Counted from the first letter of the stretch, positions 10,680 through 21,725 are shown. The stretch is 64,000 bases of DNA from Gliomastix tumulicola (GCA_001599755.1 BCHX01000005.1:1021193-1085192); one strand, 5' to 3'. Numbers and translations: made by a program. Notes: generated by a model from the letters alone, not told the origin.

Positions 10680-13340
10680 ATGTCGAAGCCCTTCTTCGGC
10701 AACGTCAAGAGCGTCCTGAGCGGCGACACTCTAGTCCTCTCGAGCCCCAACAACCCGGCCGCCGAGCGCATCTTTGCCCTCGCCTACGTGACCGCTCCGC
10801 ATCTGAAGCGCGAGGGCGACGAGCCCTTCGCCTTCCAGTCGCGCGAGTACCTACGCAACCTCGTTGTCGGGAAATCGGTCAAATGCACGACGTCGTACAC
10901 GATCCCTGCCTCTGGGCGCGAGTTCGGCTCGGCCAGCCTCCCCGACGGAACCGAGTTCCCCGACGAGCTCGTCAAGGCCGGCTGGCTCAAGGTCCGCGAG
11001 GACGCCGGGCGTAAGGACGACTCGGACGAAGTCGCGGAGCGACTGGAGAAGCTGAGGGCCCTGGAGGCCGCGGCCAAGAGCGAGGGCAAGGGCCTCTGGG
11101 CCGGCGTCGGCGGCATCATCGAGGTGCAGAACGACCTCGGCGGACCGGACTTCCTCAACCAGTGGAAGGGCAAGACGGTCGACGGTATCGTGGAGAGGGT
11201 CCTTAGCGGCGACCGGCTCCTCGTCCGACTCCTGCTCTCCGAGAAGAAGCATGTCCAGCCCCTGACCCTCCTCGCCGGTGTCCGGACGCCCTCGACCGAG
11301 CGGACCCTGCCCTCCACGGGCGCTGTGCAGCCTGCCGAGGAGTTTGGAAACGAGGCCAAGCACTTCGTCGAGACGAGACTCCTGCAGCGGCAGGTCAAGG
11401 TCGAGATTGTCGGCGCCAGCCCCCAGGGCCAGCTCGTCGCAAACGTCATCCACCCCCGTGGCAACATCGCCGTCTTCCTCCTGCAGGAGGGTCTCGCCCG
11501 GTGCAACGACTTCCACTCGACTCTGCTCGGCGAGAAGATGGCGGCCCTGCGGGCTGCGGAGAAGGAGGCACAGCAGAAGAAGGTGCGGATGCACAGACAC
11601 CACGTCGCTAAGGCCGACGGTGGCAACCAAGATCTCGTTGTGTACAAGGTGCTTGCTGGAGACACCATCCTCGTGCGGAACAAGGCCGGTGCCAACGAGA
11701 AGCGAATCAGCTTCAGCAGCATCCGCGGCCCCCGAACCAATGAAGCCTCGGAGGCGCCCTTCAGGGAAGAGTCCAAGGAATACCTCCGCCAGCGTCTCAT
11801 CGGAAAGCACGTCCGTGTCAGCATCGACGGCACCAAGCCGGCCAACGAGGGTTTCGAGGCCAAGGACGTGGCCACGGTGACGGAGAAGGGCAAGAACGTC
11901 GGTCTCGCCCTCGTCGAGGCTGGTCTGGCCACTGTTGTCCGCCACCGCAAGGACGACACCGACCGCGCGCCCAACTACGACGAGCTGCTTGCGGCACAGG
12001 AGACGGCCAAGGAGGAGAAGAAGGGCATCTGGGGAGGCAAGCCGCAGAAGGCCCGCCAGTACCTCGACCTCTCGGAGAACGCGCAGAAGGCCAAGGTCAT
12101 GCTTACTACGTTCCAGCGGCAGAAGAGGGTGCCCGCCATCGTCGACTTCTGCAAGGCCGGCTCCCGTTTCACGATCCTGATCCCCCGCGAGAACGTCAAG
12201 CTCACCATGGTCCTGGGCGGCATCCGGGCGCCGCGTGCCCCGCGTGCAGACGGCACTGGTGGCGAGCCTTTTGGCCAGGAGGCCATTGACCTCGCCAACC
12301 GCCGGGCCAACCAGCGTGACTGCGAGGTGGACATCCACGACATGGACAAGGTTGGTGGCTTCATCGGCGAGCTGTTCGTCAACAGGGAGAACTTTGCCAA
12401 GGTCCTCGTCGAGGAGGGTCTGGCGACTGTGCACGCCTTCTCGGCCGAGAAGTCTGGCAACGCCGCGGAGCTGTTTGCCGCCGAGAAGCGTGCCAAGGAG
12501 GCGCGCAAGAGCCTCTGGAAGGACTGGGACCCGTCGCAGGACGAGGCCGCTGAGGAGGAAGATACCCCCGACGAGCGGGCCGAAGACGAGGCCATCAGCA
12601 TCGAGAAGAAACCGACCGACTACCGCGACGTAACCCTGACCAACATCGACGACAACGGCAAGCTCAAGCTGCAGGAGATCGGCAAGGGCACGGCAGCTCT
12701 CGAGACACTCATGACTGCTTTCCGCAAGTTCCACCTCGACAGCAAGAACAAGCAGCCGCTGTCTGACGCGCCCAAGACGGGCGAGTTTGTATCTGCCAAG
12801 TTCTCGGCCGACGGCGAGTGGTACCGTGCACGTGTCCGAGCCAACGACCGCACGGCCAAGCAGTCCGAGGTCGTCTACGTCGACTACGGCAACACTGAGA
12901 AGATCCCGTGGAGCGACCTCCGCGCCCTGGACCAGACCCAGTTCGGCACGGCCAAGCTCAAGCCGCAGGCCATCGACGCCTCTCTCTCATTCGTCCAGCT
13001 GCCCACGAGCGCCAACTATTACGAGGATGCCGTTGGCTTCATCGCCGAGATCACGGAGAGAAAGCGGCTCGTCGCCAGCTTCGACTTTGTCGACAACAAG
13101 GAGAACGTCAGCTACGTGACGCTGTACGACCCTAAGACGGACGGCAAGCTGCCCGGGCTCAACGACTCGCTCAACAAGGAGGTCGTCGCGAGCGGCTTCG
13201 GCATGGTGCCCAAGAAGCTCAAGGCCTGGGAGCGCAGCCCTGCGTTCGCGCCCTACCTGAAGCACCTCGCCGAGGTCGAGAGCAAGGCCAAGCAGGAGCG
13301 TCTGGGCATGTGGGAGTACGGCGACATCACCGAGGATTAA
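10680..13340 (+). CDS. Tudor-SN (SND1-type) nuclease-like RNA-binding protein
   Basis: This is a single exon of 886 aa, the standard length for SND1/Tudor-SN. Four staphylococcal-nuclease-like repeats begin near residues 5 (GNVKSVLSGDTLVL), 165 (DGIVERVLSGDRLLV), 322 (LVVYKVLAGDTILV) and 490 (PAIVDFCKAGSRFTIL). An acidic linker (EEEDTPDERAEDEA) precedes a Tudor domain at about 700-760 with the aromatic-cage pattern GEWYRARV...VVYVDYGN. The chain ends in a partial fifth SN fold. Family members act in RNA stability, stress granules and spliceosome or RISC-associated complexes. SN active-site residues are commonly degenerate, and repeat 4 (CKAGSRF) clearly departs from the consensus. The long antisense open frame is only a GC-codon mirror of this gene. 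Confidence 0.94.
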   Translation: MSKPFFGNVKSVLSGDTLVLSSPNNPAAERIFALAYVTAPHLKREGDEPFAFQSREYLRNLVVGKSVKCTTSYTIPASGREFGSASLPDGTEFPDELVKAGWLKVREDAGRKDDSDEVAERLEKLRALEAAAKSEGKGLWAGVGGIIEVQNDLGGPDFLNQWKGKTVDGIVERVLSGDRLLVRLLLSEKKHVQPLTLLAGVRTPSTERTLPSTGAVQPAEEFGNEAKHFVETRLLQRQVKVEIVGASPQGQLVANVIHPRGNIAVFLLQEGLARCNDFHSTLLGEKMAALRAAEKEAQQKKVRMHRHHVAKADGGNQDLVVYKVLAGDTILVRNKAGANEKRISFSSIRGPRTNEASEAPFREESKEYLRQRLIGKHVRVSIDGTKPANEGFEAKDVATVTEKGKNVGLALVEAGLATVVRHRKDDTDRAPNYDELLAAQETAKEEKKGIWGGKPQKARQYLDLSENAQKAKVMLTTFQRQKRVPAIVDFCKAGSRFTILIPRENVKLTMVLGGIRAPRAPRADGTGGEPFGQEAIDLANRRANQRDCEVDIHDMDKVGGFIGELFVNRENFAKVLVEEGLATVHAFSAEKSGNAAELFAAEKRAKEARKSLWKDWDPSQDEAAEEEDTPDERAEDEAISIEKKPTDYRDVTLTNIDDNGKLKLQEIGKGTAALETLMTAFRKFHLDSKNKQPLSDAPKTGEFVSAKFSADGEWYRARVRANDRTAKQSEVVYVDYGNTEKIPWSDLRALDQTQFGTAKLKPQAIDASLSFVQLPTSANYYEDAVGFIAEITERKRLVASFDFVDNKENVSYVTLYDPKTDGKLPGLNDSLNKEVVASGFGMVPKKLKAWERSPAFAPYLKHLAEVESKAKQERLGMWEYGDITED

Positions 13341-13869
13341 GGGGGGGGCCGTTTGTGCCTTTCTTTCTTTCTTTCCCTTACAGGCTCATTTTTTCTTTTC
13401 TCGGTTATCCGAGTTCTCGAGGCGGACGGAGCATTTCACGAGCAGGAAAAGTTTGTCTTTTTCGATTTCTTCTAGCGTACTTAGCCATGGGAATTTGAGG
13501 GGTGACTTTCTGCCTCAACATTGGGCCGAAAAAAGAAACGAAAAAAAAAAAAAAAAAAAGGATAAAAGCACTTAGATGATGCTTTTCTATGAAACATGGT
13601 TCACGACGGTATTAGAGGTAGAGATCAAATATTGAAGATCCCGTTGCCGCTGGGATGTTGTTCCAGTAATGCTCTGTTATGCTGTGTTGGTGCTGGTGAG
13701 TCCGCTGGAAGTTTGTACGGGACGGTTCGCAAATTCGCTGTAGCGGGGTATTGATGTGCTGTGATTGGTGATAGGGTGCATTTATGGTACGAAGAGTCCA
13801 CTCTCAGAACCTCAAGACTTCAAGACTTCAGTCAACACCTCATCCTAAGCATCCTTGAACATCACCGAA

Positions 13870-14267
13870 ATGTTGAAGGTGGTAAGCGATGCTGCTGTTT
13901 TCCTGATGCTTTCCTGCTGTAAATGGCCTCATTTACTTAATTGACCCTCACCTAGGCGGTCTCCGATTGGATTGTGAAGACAGAGTCGGGCTGTTGGTTC
14001 AGAGCCAGCCCCGTACCCAAAGTCGATATTCTGCAAGCCATGTCTGTTTCTGCTGAGGCTCCAAGGTCTGATTGCTTGACGACTAAACTGCTTGACGACC
14101 TGTACATTGATCCTACGCCTCTCATGCATACAATGGCGACCGTTGTCTGCATGCCGCGGCACCTCCATGGCAGACCGCGGAGCCTACTAGGTGCCTTGCT
14201 AGACTCATTGACTGCCTTGTCCTCTTCGCACAGTCGGTGTGTAGAAAAAGAAGGTAACTTGTCGTGA
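13870..14267 (+). CDS. Possible small spliced gene of unknown function
   Basis: This is a weak candidate. An ATG at 13870 opens a 12-nt exon (MLKV), followed by a GTAAGC..CCTAG intron (13882-13955) that joins in frame to 13956-14267. The product would be about 107 aa, beginning AVSDWIVKTESGCWF after the junction. The splice signals are good and the frame starts exactly at the acceptor. However, I recognise no domain, codon use is not clearly coding, and a chance open frame is quite possible. Confidence 0.2.
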
Positions 14268-16001
14268 AGAGACAGCGGGGTCGAGTTGTAACGAACGTCG
14301 GGGATACCTGGCTACTCCAGAAGCCTTGTAGTTCCCCCGAAGTCAATGACCATGCGGTCATAGTGCCGACAAGCACCATCACGTCGATCGCGGGATTTAC
14401 GGTCTCGATAACGACAGCCTATCTGGTGGAGGGCATGGCTGCGTGAGGGAGGGTACCCTGTGGCTCGACAACGGCCTCTCATTTGTCGCGCCTCCTGTCA
14501 GGCTGTCACGATGGCCCCCGAGAGGGGGCCGAGCGGAGTGCGTTGCCTCTCTCTGCATCATCCGAGTCAATATCACTCCCAGGACACATACAATCCATAG
14601 CTTGGTTGTTCAGTCTCCTTTGGGATCTTTGCTCTGGGTTAGTAAAACGGGCTGTGCCTAGGTCACATTTGCACACGTTGCCCCCGACCAAGCCGGACCT
14701 TTGTCACCAACAAGTACATACTGTAAGTGATTGAGCTTGGTTCTGCTCTGCCTGCTGTGTTCGTTCCCCGTTTACGTTATGTGCTCGGGTCCCAGCGAGA
14801 GAGCTTCGAAGATGACTGGCTGTTGATGTAATGGCTGCTTGGCGGGCATGAGTAAGGATGGTGCCACAAATTCGGTCCATAGAAGCCGAGCGACGGGCAG
14901 CAAGCTCCGATTTTGTGATTACGTAGCTACTTATGGAGATGGGAGATCAGGGTTTTCATTGTTCGGCCATTCTGTAAAAAAAGCTGCTGCTGCTTCTTCT
15001 ACTATGAGCTCTGCTGCAAGCGGGCATGAGCGGCGGCATCAACTGAACGCCGCCTCTGGGATGAAGACGCGCCCGAACGAAGGAACGCAAGGGGGGAACC
15101 CTCGCCCGAATTTACCCCTCCCCCTCCTTTTTTGACGGTCCCGGCCCTGCCAGGATGCCCTTGCTGGCTTGCGTATGTAGGGTCTGTTGGGCGATGCTGT
15201 TGCGCATCAAAGTTCCCCGTTGGACCTGTGTGATCTGCTTATTCAGTAATGGGTGATTGCTGACAACAGCATTGCGAAAGCGGGTAAGAGGGCGCTTTGA
15301 GGGGGGAGGGGGGTGGGCAGAGTACAGTTTAGCACCTCCAGTAACGAGTAGCATGTCCGTTTTAGCCACTCACAACGGCGGCCTTATGGGCAAGGTTTTG
15401 GCTGGGCTTGTTGGTTGTGCGCATGGGCGAGACATGGCCAGAGACATGGCCAGAGGTGGGGGATCATTGCAGTTACGGATTGGAATGGGACGAACGCCCT
15501 GTGACCGGCCGGAAGAGACACAGGAGAATGATGAGTAAAAAAACGTGAGAGCGCAACGCAATGACCTAATCTGGTGGTTCCGCTGGTGCCGGGGGGCGGG
15601 ACACGTTAGAACAAGTGAGCGATTCGCCGGTTCGAGAGACGCGCCGCGATGCCATTGGCCGCAGCCCAGGCCTTGCCTGTTGGTTTCAGAAAAGCTGCTC
15701 ACGGAGTACTGTGGTCCTTACGGCGAGAATAGCGAGGGGCAGCGGGCGGGCGAGGCTTGGGAGCTTACTAGTTAGTACCTATTACTAGTGGTGGGAATCG
15801 GTGGGAACGCGGAACGTCACTGGATGGCGGACGCCCGCCCACACTCCCCCGTCCCCGTATCGAGAGAGCTCTTCGCGAGAGGAGGGAGAGAGGGAGAGGG
15901 AGAGGCCATTGATGGAGGGGGTGGTGCGAGCGAAGAATGAAGAAGAGAGGAGAATCGCAGCAGCAGTAGTCGGTAATAGTTCACAGGCTTGTTGTTCCCA
16001 G

Positions 16002-16009
16002 TATTTAAG
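16002..16009 (+). promoter_or_regulatory. TATA-like element upstream of transaldolase
   Basis: TATTTAAG lies 186 bases before the tal1 start. It is followed by a long C/T-rich tract (about 16040-16100) of the kind found near transcription starts of strongly expressed fungal genes. The assignment rests on position only. Confidence 0.4.
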
Positions 16010-16194
16010 AGGTGCGAGTCCATCCCAGCCCGTCTCAAACCGTATTTTCCCTCTTCCTTCTCTTCTCTTCCTTCCCTCCTCCCTTCCTCACTAAAGTCAC
16101 TTGATACCCTTCTAGCTAAAAGCAAAACAAACCTTGGCTTCGCTTTTTTTTTTCGCCTCCATCCTCCTTCAACCAACACACATCAATCGCCATC

Positions 16195-17763
16195 ATGTCT
16201 ACCTCTCTTGATCAGCTCAAGGCCACTGGCACGGTACGCAAGAAACCCCCACCATCGTTTTCCCCTCCCCCTCCATTGCGCGCGCGCCGGCTGCCCCTCC
16301 TTCGCGATGGAGGGGCTGGAGCGATGCTCGCGATGGAGGGGTAACGGCAGGCTGTGACAGCTCCCCTCGACGCGTTGCCAGCTCTTTCGAGAATGACACC
16401 CACGGAGGCGAGGGGAGAGAACAGCGGTTCATCAAGACACGATCCAAGCGGGAGCATTGCTAACATGAGTGCCTGTCTTTTCGCGAGCTCTATAGGTCGT
16501 CGTCTCCGACTCTGGTAAATTCCCGCACATTCCGGTCCTCCCCCTCGACGCCACAGACGGAAAAGCTAACGTGTTTCTCCCTCAATAGGTGACTTTGCCT
16601 GTTAGTACAGCCTCTCCCCCTCTCTGCCCCCGCGGCGACCCAACTCGTCGCCGGAAAGGGCGGCGGCGGAAGACGGACAATGACAACTGACTCTCCGCGG
16701 CAGCCATCGCCAAGTACAAGCCCCAGGATGCCACCACCAACCCCTCCCTGATCCTGGCCGCCTCCAAGAAGCCCGAGTACGCCAAGCTCACCGACACGGC
16801 CATCGCCTGGGCCAAGGAGCAGGGCGGTGACATCGACAGCCAGGTCGACCAGGCCCTCGACCGTCTCCTCGTCGAGTTCGGCAAGGAGATCCTCGCCATA
16901 GTCCCCGGCAAGGTCTCTACCGAGGTCGACGCCCGCTTCTCCTTCGACACCCAGGCCTCCGTCAAGAAGGCTCTCCGCATCATTGACGTGCGTCTCCCAC
17001 CCCCTTTTTACTTCTCCCTCTGCCTCTCGAGGCTTCCCCTTGGGACAGTTTGTGCTAACACCCCTCCACACACAGCTCTACAAGGAGCAGGGCATCTCCA
17101 AGGACCGCGTCCTCATCAAGATCGCCTCCACCTGGGAGGGCATCAAGGCCGCCGAGATCCTCCAGCGCGACCACGGCATCAACACCAACCTGACCCTCCT
17201 CTTCTCCCTGCCCCAGGCCATCGGTGCCGCCGAGGCCGGTGCCTACCTCATCTCCCCCTTCGTCGGCCGCATCCTCGACTGGTTCAAGGCCTCGACCAAG
17301 AAGGAGTACACCAAGGAGGAGGACCCCGGTGTCGCCTCCGTCAAGGCCATCTACAACTACTACAAGAAGTTCGGCTACAACACCATCGTCATGGGTGCCT
17401 CGTTCCGCAACGTCGGCGAGATCACCGAGCTTGCCGGTGTCGACTACCTGACCATCTCCGTAAGTCATGCATCACGCCAACGAGAAGAACAAGTTCTTTC
17501 TTCCTATTCTGACCGTCACCCCATAGCCCAACCTGCTCGAGGACCTCCTCAACTCCAACGAGGCCGTCCCCGCGAAGCTCGACGCTTCCCAGGCCGCCGC
17601 CCTCGACATCGAGAAGAAGACGTACATCAGCGACGAGGCCTCGTTCCGCTTCGACTTCAACGAGGACCAGATGGCCGTCGAGAAGCTCCGCGAGGGTATC
17701 TCCAAGTTCGCCGCCGACGCCGAGACCCTCAAGGCCTCCATCAAGGCCAAGCTCTCCGCTTAG
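16195..17763 (+). CDS. tal1: Transaldolase
   Basis: Six exons (16195-16233, 16496-16514, 16589-16600, 16704-16987, 17076-17459, 17527-17763) give 324 aa, the normal length. Transaldolase moves a dihydroxyacetone unit between sedoheptulose-7-phosphate and glyceraldehyde-3-phosphate in the non-oxidative pentose phosphate pathway. Family signatures are visible: SDSGDFA with the catalytic Asp, DATTNPSLILAA, and VLIKIASTWEGIKAAEIL with the Schiff-base Lys. NLTLLFSLPQA, ISPFVGRILDW and VMGASFRNVGEI follow. The protein is cytosolic, with no targeting signal. Exons 2 and 3 are only 19 and 12 nt but are required to keep the SDSGDFA motif in frame. Intron 1 is 262 nt and could hold regulatory sequence. 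Confidence 0.97.
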
Positions 17764-18793
17764 ATGCTGTGTGTGCGTGGCTGGCTTGCCTGCACCTCCT
17801 AGCATCGATCAGCGTGAGTGAGATTGGAAAAACGTAAAAAAAAAACAAAAAAAAACAAGAGACAAAATGTCCACACAAAAAAAACATCGAGAAACTGAAG
17901 GAAACACCCACCCCCCTCCCCCAACCTATCTAATGAGAATGAACAAATGGAGAGAGAGAGAGACCTGGATAAATTGCATGCATGCCCCCCCTCCCCTTTC
18001 GACCGGACTCGGGGCCAGGCGAAGGATCAAAAAGCATGGGACTCGTTGTCTCTGACCATCTTTTAACAACAGCCTTTAGGATATACGAGAATGGACAAGA
18101 AGCTTTTGCAATTCCCAAGCGTTCATGTGCAGGCAGCTTTTGAACCCGGGTCTGAGTTTGGGGCCCAGCTGAGGTTGTTTACCGACAGCTTCGATCGTGA
18201 CCGGGAAGACACGGAGGATTCGGACGGAGATTTATTTAATGAGGAGGAATAAACAAGGATCTAAATCTCCGTCCCTGTCGTCCTTGTCTTTTCGGGCACG
18301 ATCGCAGCTGTCGTACACAGCTTCAGCTGGGCCCCATCTCAGACCCTTAAAGTAAGGGCCTCCGTGCACCCGATGTGGACGTGATCATAAGTAGAACGTA
18401 CAGAGGTAGACCTACGCAGACATACGCACACGTAGACGTTACAGTTGGACGTAGAGGTGGCCACACAGTTGTCATTACATAACGCATGCTACGTTCTGTG
18501 TTTCTTCCCATGATAATATAAATACAAGCCCAACCAGTCGGTGGCTGTCGGAAAAACAGGAGTCAAACGCCGTCCAGATGATGATAGAATCGTCCGTGTC
18601 CACATGCCCACCCGAATAATCTCATGCCTGTAGAGGGGGGGGGGGAATAATCATCTACTGCATCGTTTCCCAGCCCCTCTCGAAAACCCCGGGATATAGA
18701 TGTACCATGATAAGAAAGATGTGATGTGTCGGTGTACGTATGTGTGTGTGTGCCGACGCAATGTGTAAGAGGATAAAAGGGAGTTGTTTTCGT
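17764..18793. other. Intergenic between convergent tal1 and PPN2-like genes
   Basis: It holds the 3' regions of both genes, A-rich runs (about 17836-17885), a large foldback palindrome (listed separately) and, at about 18380-18460, repeated ACGTAGA/ACGTACA-like words. No coding sequence is supported. Confidence 0.6.
18127..18369. repeat. Foldback inverted repeat (MITE-like or hairpin-RNA-like)
   Basis: The left arm (18148-18234) and the reverse complement of the right arm (18262-18346) align by eye over about 87 bases, with roughly 13 mismatches and two one-base gaps. Matching blocks include GGGTCTGAG, GGGGCCCAGCTGA, GACAGCT, CGATCGTG, AAGACA and GGACGGAGATTTA. The loop is 27 nt (18235-18261). 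A weaker extension reaches GTGCA at 18127-18131, paired with TGCAC at 18365-18369. It has no coding capacity. It could be a miniature inverted-repeat transposon remnant, a transcribed hairpin, or a recombination-made palindrome. Confidence 0.85.
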
Positions 18794-20086
18794 TTATCGA
18801 CCATGGCACTTGACCTGCGTCCGATGGTACTTGAAGCCGCCGCCCTCGCGGGCCATGATGATGAGGGCCGTGAGCTCCTCGCCCTTGACGCAGCCCGAGT
18901 CCAGGCCGAAGGTGTACTTTGTCTCGACGTACCCGTGGCGTGCGTCGTGGCCGTAGATGACGGTGTACCGCTCGTCCTTGTGCAGGCGCTTCTGCCACTT
19001 GTCCCACGCCTCGTTCCAGGCGTCACCGTCGCTGCCCGAGCTGGGCACGGCCACGGAGCGGTCGAAGGTGATCTCGGATGTGTCGATCTCGTCCTCCTCC
19101 TCGCCACCGACGCCCGGTCCGTCACGAGGCTGGCCGTTGAGAGCGGAACCGGGGGCATCCTCGGCCTCCTCGTCCTCGAGCAGCAGTGAGCTGTCATCGT
19201 GTTGAGGGGTGCCAATGACGGACGTCTCGGGGATCTCCTTCAGCTCCTCCTTTTCCTTATCATCGTCCTCCTCGGCGGCGCGTCGTCGGAGCGGCTTCTC
19301 ACCCTCCTTCTTGCGCAGCGCCTCGCGGGGGTAGTTGATGGTGCGCATGTTCATGGCGGCCCAGGGGTCCTGCTTGTCGAGAGCGATGCCGGGCATGAGG
19401 CCCGCGTGCACGATGTGCAAGCCCAGCTCGTGGATGTCGATGATGACGGGAAGCTTCTTCAGCCAGTCAACCTGCTCCTGGGTCAGCAGACGGGCCGTGA
19501 CGATGTCGCCCAGCTGGCCCTTGCGGTCCTCGGCGCCGACAGAGTCAAGATCAGCAGCGATGCCCGTCTGCGAGTCGATCTCGGCGCGGGAGAGCAGCAC
19601 GCGGTCCTCGTGGTTGCCGCGGACGGCGCTCGCGCGGAGCTTGATGAGTCGCTGGATGACGTCGCCCGAGTCCGGGCCCTTGTTGACCATGTCGCCCACG
19701 GCGATGAGGTGGTCGGTCGTGGTGTTGAAGGCGATCTTCTGGAGCAGCGCGTCGAGGGCGGTGTCCATGCCGTGGATATCGCCGACGACGACGAGGCGTC
19801 GCTGGTTCTCGGGCGTCGGGATGACTTCCTCGTCGAGGTAGCCAACCAGGGTCTCGAGCCCCTCGATCTTGGGGCGGTCGTAGTCACCGTAGGACATGGG
19901 CAGGTCGGCGTGGGTAAGCTTGAAATCGGCCGGGAGGTTGTCGCCGAGGCTGTTGCCAGACTTGGTGACGACGTCGTGCGGGGTGAAGGACATGGCAAAG
20001 AGACGCGTGGTGCAGAGGTAGATGCTCGAGACAATGAAGACGGAAAGGGCGATGACGATGAGTCGCCGGTTGTTGGGGGAGATCAT
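18794..20086 (-). CDS. ppn2: PPN2-like membrane-anchored endopolyphosphatase (calcineurin-like phosphoesterase)
   Basis: A single exon encodes 430 aa. Residues 1-8 are basic and about 9-27 form one membrane helix (LIVIALSVFIVSSIYL), so this is a type II membrane protein. The metallophosphoesterase motifs are in order: VVVGDIHG, AVGDMVNKGPDS, VRGNHEDR, HIVHAGLMPG and VIYGHDAR. Between the last two lies a long acidic insert (EEDDDKEKEELKE, LLLEDEEAEDAPG, GEEEDEIDTSEI), probably a flexible loop. A short TM anchor plus a diadenosine-tetraphosphatase-like fold matches yeast Ppn2, a vacuolar zinc-dependent endopolyphosphatase that cleaves inside polyphosphate chains. It converges on tal1. The substrate assignment comes from family; a general Ser/Thr phosphatase role cannot be excluded. 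Confidence 0.8.
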   Translation of the reverse strand: MISPNNRRLIVIALSVFIVSSIYLCTTRLFAMSFTPHDVVTKSGNSLGDNLPADFKLTHADLPMSYGDYDRPKIEGLETLVGYLDEEVIPTPENQRRLVVVGDIHGMDTALDALLQKIAFNTTTDHLIAVGDMVNKGPDSGDVIQRLIKLRASAVRGNHEDRVLLSRAEIDSQTGIAADLDSVGAEDRKGQLGDIVTARLLTQEQVDWLKKLPVIIDIHELGLHIVHAGLMPGIALDKQDPWAAMNMRTINYPREALRKKEGEKPLRRRAAEEDDDKEKEELKEIPETSVIGTPQHDDSSLLLEDEEAEDAPGSALNGQPRDGPGVGGEEEDEIDTSEITFDRSVAVPSSGSDGDAWNEAWDKWQKRLHKDERYTVIYGHDARHGYVETKYTFGLDSGCVKGEELTALIIMAREGGGFKYHRTQVKCHGR

Positions 20087-21725
20087 CGTGGGCTAAAGAG
20101 AGATGGGACGACCCGATAGCTGGGGAAAAAAAAAGAGAGATGACGCTCGCTGTCACACCACTAGAGCGTGGCCGCGAGGGATGACGACGAGTCGTTTGCG
20201 AAAATTAGAAAACAGGCCGTGCGAATTACGTGCGCATTTGATTTTGGATTGAAGGGAAAACGAACGACAGAGCAGACTGGGTGCACGAGATTCCCAGGAT
20301 GGGGGGGCTGGGCAGAAGAAAGTTGGTTGTAAGAGGACGAAGAGGAGGAAAGGAGAAGTTGGGATTCGCAAGCACATGAAGCACGAGCACAACCCAGTTC
20401 CAGGGGCTGAAATCGAGCAAGACCCAACTTCTTCAATCTTCAGTGGCTCCTTCCCCACTAAACTTGCATCCTGTCAGATCGACGCCGCCAAGACAACGGC
20501 ACTCTCATCGTTGAGGCCCATTCTTGACACTTCATCATGCACGTCTCGTCTCAGTGGCACAGAGAGCCCAATTGCAAACTCAAGGAGACAGTGGCCTTTT
20601 GCTTGTGACAACTGAGAAATTTCACAGCAGATGGATCACAAGTGCGTTACTCTTGAGGGTATCAGGTAAGCTGTCGTTGCTGTCGTTACTTACTTACTAG
20701 TAGGTTGTCGCTTCGCAGGTACCAGAAGGTGCCATCAGAATCATTACGTTGAGGTACCTGTGAAGGGAGGTACCGCTAGGTCAGGTACTGCCTTAATTAC
20801 TAGTTCCACGTCATTCAGTCACTGTCAACATCTAAGTTTGGCAGGTAACACAGGTCTTGTTCGCCAACTTTCTTTCTTCAGCAGCCAGGCTCAGATGAGG
20901 CAGTCATGTCGAGGCTCTACGAGGAGATCGACGAGGCCTCAAGATAGTCTGAAATTATCAATTGCTATGAAAAGTACGAGCACTTCACATGGCCAGGTAA
21001 TTAAGTACGGTTGTTCATGTAGATGAACTCTCAAAAACGCCGAGTACCTGTGACTGACGGTTTGAGGTGGAGGACTCAAGTGGGGGACACAAAACAGGGC
21101 GCAGAGCAGCCCCTCAAAGGAATTGGTTGTCCATTGCCTCCTTCCACCGCATCTACGTCTCGCTACTAAAAAAGAAAATGGAAAAAAGGAAAGACGAAAA
21201 AAAGGCAGGGGACAGAAGAGAAGAAACACTCAGCAGCCAAATTCCTAAGATTACCCGCCGCAGAAAGGGAAAATCCACATAGACTCAGAGAGAAGCATGT
21301 CTCAGACAGCACAGAAGATCTGGTTCGTGAACGCCTCATTACACTGTTCGTCAACGCCCAGTGGTGTCACCATTTACCCCCGTAAAAGATGAGTATTAGT
21401 CCCTTGTTAATGCAGATGAGTAGTGATTAACTAGGGCATATTGGCTAAGAATTACTCATGCGTCAATCATACTGGGACGGTGCTGTTTGTTATCTCTCTT
21501 TCTTTTTTTCTTTCTGTTCTTTTCTTTTTGTCCACTGCTTCAGCTTTTTGGGGCCAGCCCCCGGATTTACACTTACAGTAGGTGGCGTTAATGGTCTGTG
21601 CAGGGAAGTACAAAAGCTCGGGCAGATCTCTTAGTGTGCCCCTCCTTCACCTTCTTCCTCCTTCAACCCCCTCAACCCACCTCACTCACTCATCTGCATC
21701 TTCCCTCGTTATTCGATCGTGCACC
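20087..21725. other. Gene-poor spacer upstream of PPN2-like gene
   Basis: It contains the PPN2 promoter (reading leftward) and spacer with several GGTACC/AGGTACCT words clustered at about 20720-20790. An A/G-rich run lies near 21170-21270 and a T/C-rich run near 21490-21540. I see no intact gene. Confidence 0.5.

Larger units (their letters stand above)
13341..16194. other. Long intergenic region between Tudor-SN and transaldolase
   Basis: It begins with an A-rich terminator-like run (about 13540-13559). Apart from the weak spliced candidate at 13870-14267 I see no coding sequence. A direct repeat of GAGACATGGCCA sits at about 15430-15453. The final ~150 bases are CT-rich and form the tal1 leader. 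Confidence 0.5.

Noticed and set aside
10851..12734. Long antisense open frame (627 codons) opposite Tudor-SN
   Set aside because: It mirrors the GC-ending codons of the plus-strand gene, is Leu/Val/Asp-rich without any domain, and has no splice or leader signals.
15600..15660. tRNA-like B box (GGTTCGAGA)
   Set aside because: The box lacks the CC end, there is no A box at a suitable distance and no cloverleaf. No tRNA could be supported anywhere in the window.
19199..20119. Plus-strand 306-codon frame opposite the PPN2-like gene
   Set aside because: Antisense to an intact phosphoesterase with all catalytic motifs; no independent domain.
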